Below the pieces are notes generated by a model. That model did not search any database. It was given only the letters and a program-made list of their open reading frames with translations, and had not been told where the DNA came from. A stretch of DNA of 7,608 nt from Chloroflexota bacterium (GTDB lineage: Bacteria; Chloroflexota; Dehalococcoidia; JACPPY01). Shown piece by piece: positions 5,716 through 7,608 of this stretch. The stretch lies in NCBI GenBank assembly GCA_016189825.1, contig JACPRR010000018.1:1-7608 (forward strand), in the 5' to 3' direction. Each line of letters starts with the position of its first letter. Within the stretch, counting starts at the first letter, position 1. Made by a program: the position numbers and the translations under genes.

Positions 5716-6689
5716 CCCGTTGTCCCTGGAATCCCTCCCGTGCTACCACGCACGATGACTTTTCCTGGGTGTTCTGCCACGATCTCCCCGATAACCGTCA
5801 CCGGGATGCCGAGGGCAGCCCTCACTCGCTGCACCACAACCGCAGGGGCCGTAAACAATAGCTCGAAGTCCTCACCACCGGCGAGAGCGTATTCGAGTGA
5901 CTTCGCACCTACAGATTCGTGAAGCGCAGGATTAATGGGCACGAGGGCAGCGTCGATGCGGGCCCCGACTTGACTCGCCTCACATATCCGTGTGAGATCG
6001 CTGATCAACCCATCGCTGATATCTACGGCGGCCTTCACCCCAAGGCGCACCATTTCCTGGCCCTCTGCAATGCGGGGCGTGGGCCGGAAGTGGGACTGGC
6101 GCAGTAATTCTTTTGTGGTGTGGTCCACGTCGAGTTCTTGTTTGAACACCGCCACGGCAGCGCCTGACGCGCCTAGATAGCCGGTGACCGCGACGCTATC
6201 TCCTGGACGGGCAGCAGACCGCAGCAGCATCCCATTGCCGGCGTTCCCGAGCAAGGCGATTGTAATGACAAGGATGGGCGCAGTGGTCAAGTTGCCTCCC
6301 TCGATGGCCACGCCGTACCGCGTTCCTTCCTCAATCATGCCTCGAAACAGAGAGAGCACGTCTGCTACATCGGTGTCCGCTCGAAGTGAGAACGATACCA
6401 GGGCGTAGAGCGCGGCGCCTCCCATGGCGGCTATGTCGCTGAGATTGGCGGCCATGGACTTATGGCCGAGTTCTTCCCAGGTGAAGGTCCCTTCCAGGAA
6501 GTGGACGCCCTGGACCAATGTATCTGTGGTGGCGATCTGTACCCTAGGATCTCCCCGCCAGGCAGCGCAGTCGTCCCCGGTCCCAATGAGCAATCTCTGC
6601 CAGGACTCGAGCTCGGGGTTGCGCGATTCCTCGATCGCTTCGCGCAACCTGGCGATGAGTCCAAACTCACCCAGGTCAATGAGTTTCAT
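5694..6689 (-). CDS. thiL: Thiamine-monophosphate kinase
   Basis: ThiL phosphorylates thiamine monophosphate to the active cofactor thiamine diphosphate using ATP; it belongs to the PurM/AIR-synthase-like fold. The 331-residue product has the expected length. Motifs: N-terminal LGEFGLIARL (6-15), the metal-binding GTGDDCA (36-42), TTDTLVQGVHF (54-64), NLSDIAAMGG (82-91), EGGNL (130-134), AVDISDGL (221-228) and AGGEDFELLF (270-279). The ATG at 6689 is followed at once by the family N-terminus, but its ribosome binding site is weak. Its end overlaps tsaE by 22 bp. An 82-83 bp gap separates it from the upstream SAM hydroxide adenosyltransferase, large for this block. No thiamine-synthesis neighbours or thiamine riboswitch are visible. 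Confidence 0.96.
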   Translation of the reverse strand: MKLIDLGEFGLIARLREAIEESRNPELESWQRLLIGTGDDCAAWRGDPRVQIATTDTLVQGVHFLEGTFTWEELGHKSMAANLSDIAAMGGAALYALVSFSLRADTDVADVLSLFRGMIEEGTRYGVAIEGGNLTTAPILVITIALLGNAGNGMLLRSAARPGDSVAVTGYLGASGAAVAVFKQELDVDHTTKELLRQSHFRPTPRIAEGQEMVRLGVKAAVDISDGLISDLTRICEASQVGARIDAALVPINPALHESVGAKSLEYALAGGEDFELLFTAPAVVVQRVRAALGIPVTVIGEIVAEHPGKVIVRGSTGGIPGTTGWDHFQK

Positions 6690-6772
6690 CGGCGACCATC
6701 ACGTGCGCGTCCAACGAATCCCTACTTGATGACTGCGGCGATCGCGTAACCGGGCAGCCATAAGGGGCCGGG
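6690..6772. other. Intergenic gap between the SAM hydroxide adenosyltransferase gene and thiL
   Basis: This 83-bp spacer is the longest gene-free stretch in the window. I see no convincing promoter hexamers on the minus strand, no strong Shine-Dalgarno sequence before thiL, and no tRNA-like or riboswitch-like fold. A GC-rich imperfect inverted repeat overlaps its upstream edge (6762-6787) but has no T-tract. thiL is probably expressed by read-through from the upstream gene. Confidence 0.5.
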
Positions 6773-7608
6773 TCAGGCCGCTCCCTTCCCATTTGTGGGC
6801 GTGGGCCTGGGCTCGACTGGAGACTCAGGAAGCGAGACTTTCACCCGCACTTCGTCGCCGATCCGGCCGTTGACATAATTCTGGGCGTTGCTGTTCTGGA
6901 GGGCGATCTCCAGATAGTTGTTGCTGCCCACAAGGGCAATCAGTCCTTCCTTCTCGGCATACGAACGGCTCAGCCCGTCTATGGTGAACTTGCCGATCTG
7001 TACGGTGACGTCGCCTTTCGCTACCTCCTTGTCCTTGATATCGGTGATGAGGTTGCCGAAACGGTCTATGTCGATGACCCTTCCCACGAGCGTGCCGTCG
7101 GGCATCGATTGATAACCCGGAATGGGGAAGGCGCGGACCGACTTTATGCGCTCTCCGAAGTCGCAGAAAGGCACTGCCAGCGAAAGATGAGCCGCGACGG
7201 GAGCGAAAATGTCTCTTCCGTGAAAGGTAGGGCTGATCGGCGTGCGCCAGAAGCGACGGTTCGAAATAATCACCGCCTCTACAGCATCTCCCAGATCGAT
7301 CTGGGTTGTTGATGCCAGGGTGACCCCACGGGTCACGAAGTGGGCCTCTTCCATTGCTCGCGTGATGGCATATGTCAGCACACCGTTGTCAGTGGCGATG
7401 AAATAGTGCTGCGCCGCCTTCACAAGAAGCGCCTGGCGGCTGCTGCCTACGCCCGGGTCGACGACCACCACGTGAATGGCGCCCGGGGGGAAATAATGGA
7501 ACGCCGCGTCGATCACATAGGCTGCCTGGGGTATATTCTGAGGAGTGATGCTGTGAGATATGTCAACGATGGTCGCTTCAGGATTGACGGTGAGGATCGC
7601 GCCCTTCA
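6773..7608 (-). CDS. S-adenosyl-L-methionine hydroxide adenosyltransferase (DUF62), N-terminus outside window
   Basis: Enzymes of this family (formerly DUF62, related to fluorinase and chlorinase) use an activated water to split SAM into adenosine and methionine; their cellular role is unsettled. The frame is open to the window end, so roughly 20-25 N-terminal residues, including the TDFG motif, are missing; 277 residues are visible. Seen here: KGAILTVNPEATIVDISH (1-18), YFPPGAIHVVVVDPGVGSSR (38-57), ATDNGVL (71-77) and FHGRDIFAPVAAHL (128-141). The C-terminal domain has DIDRFGNLITDI and GSNNYLEIAL. The proposed water-activating Asp, Arg and His correspond to Asp50, Arg57 and His129. The Asp-to-Arg spacing of 7 agrees with the archaeal enzyme as I recall it. 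The Arg-to-His stretch is about 20 residues longer, with the extra sequence after DNGVL. The GTG at 7516 is internal to the conserved domain and is not the start. Confidence 0.93.
   Translation of the reverse strand, partial: KGAILTVNPEATIVDISHSITPQNIPQAAYVIDAAFHYFPPGAIHVVVVDPGVGSSRQALLVKAAQHYFIATDNGVLTYAITRAMEEAHFVTRGVTLASTTQIDLGDAVEAVIISNRRFWRTPISPTFHGRDIFAPVAAHLSLAVPFCDFGERIKSVRAFPIPGYQSMPDGTLVGRVIDIDRFGNLITDIKDKEVAKGDVTVQIGKFTIDGLSRSYAEKEGLIALVGSNNYLEIALQNSNAQNYVNGRIGDEVRVKVSLPESPVEPRPTPTNGKGAA

Noticed and set aside
6738..6745. GCGATCGC palindrome between genes
   Set aside because: A single copy of an 8-bp palindrome in GC-rich DNA is not informative; no second copy was noticed nearby.
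6762..6787. Hairpin at the end of the SAM hydroxide adenosyltransferase gene as a terminator
   Set aside because: The stem (AAGG and GGCC arms) needs a 4-nt bulge, straddles the stop codon and is not followed by a T-tract on the minus strand.
6773..7608. Possible fluorinase or chlorinase making organohalogens
   Set aside because: The Asp, Arg and His expected for water activation are all present, and only 23 residues separate the DPGVG aspartate from DNGVL, so the loop typical of fluorinase is missing. The hydroxide adenosyltransferase assignment fits better.
1..7608. Mobile element, CRISPR, defence or biosynthetic cluster
   Set aside because: No direct-repeat arrays, transposase, integrase, toxin-antitoxin pair, or unknown large proteins are present; nearly all bases belong to recognised housekeeping families.

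Overview
This 7.6 kb window is a densely packed, high-GC bacterial chromosome segment made almost entirely of housekeeping genes. Ten protein-coding genes are supported. Four lie on the plus strand (hisC 3' part, hisB, an alpha-glucan phosphorylase, rsfS) and six on the minus strand (a SAM hydroxide adenosyltransferase cut by the window end, thiL, tsaE, tsaB, a hotdog thioesterase, ndk). The two blocks converge, with only 8 bp between the stop codons of rsfS and ndk. I see no RNA gene, mobile element, repeat array or CRISPR, and no intergenic stretch longer than about 85 bp.

Plus-strand block (1-3534): hisC and hisB encode two histidine-biosynthesis steps and are coupled, the hisB ribosome binding site overlapping the hisC stop. 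A short-form GT35 glucan phosphorylase follows 23 bp later. A near-perfect extended -10 element (TGT-TATAAT) just after the phosphorylase stop appears to start a separate transcript for rsfS, a ribosome silencing factor that has no ATG, GTG or TTG at its expected start.

Minus-strand block (7608-3543): a SAM-hydrolysing DUF62-family enzyme is followed by thiamine-monophosphate kinase. That gene overlaps tsaE, which overlaps tsaB; these last two are partners in the t6A tRNA modification pathway. A PaaI-like thioesterase and nucleoside diphosphate kinase follow. The last three genes start with GTG, TTG and TTG, each behind a clear Shine-Dalgarno sequence. A candidate promoter (TTCCCA, 17 bp, TATAAT) lies inside the last codons of tsaB and could drive the thioesterase-ndk pair independently.

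The protein signatures (short-type glucan phosphorylase, RsfS with a FADYFVICS motif, the DUF62 enzyme beside thiL) and the gene neighbourhood are compatible with Chloroflexota, perhaps a Dehalococcoidia-like lineage. This is inference from memory of family features, not a database match. I do not see a new multi-gene system. The most interesting points are the non-canonical rsfS start, the promoter embedded in the tsaB tail, the run of non-ATG starts, and a longer-than-usual inter-motif segment in the SAM hydroxide adenosyltransferase.
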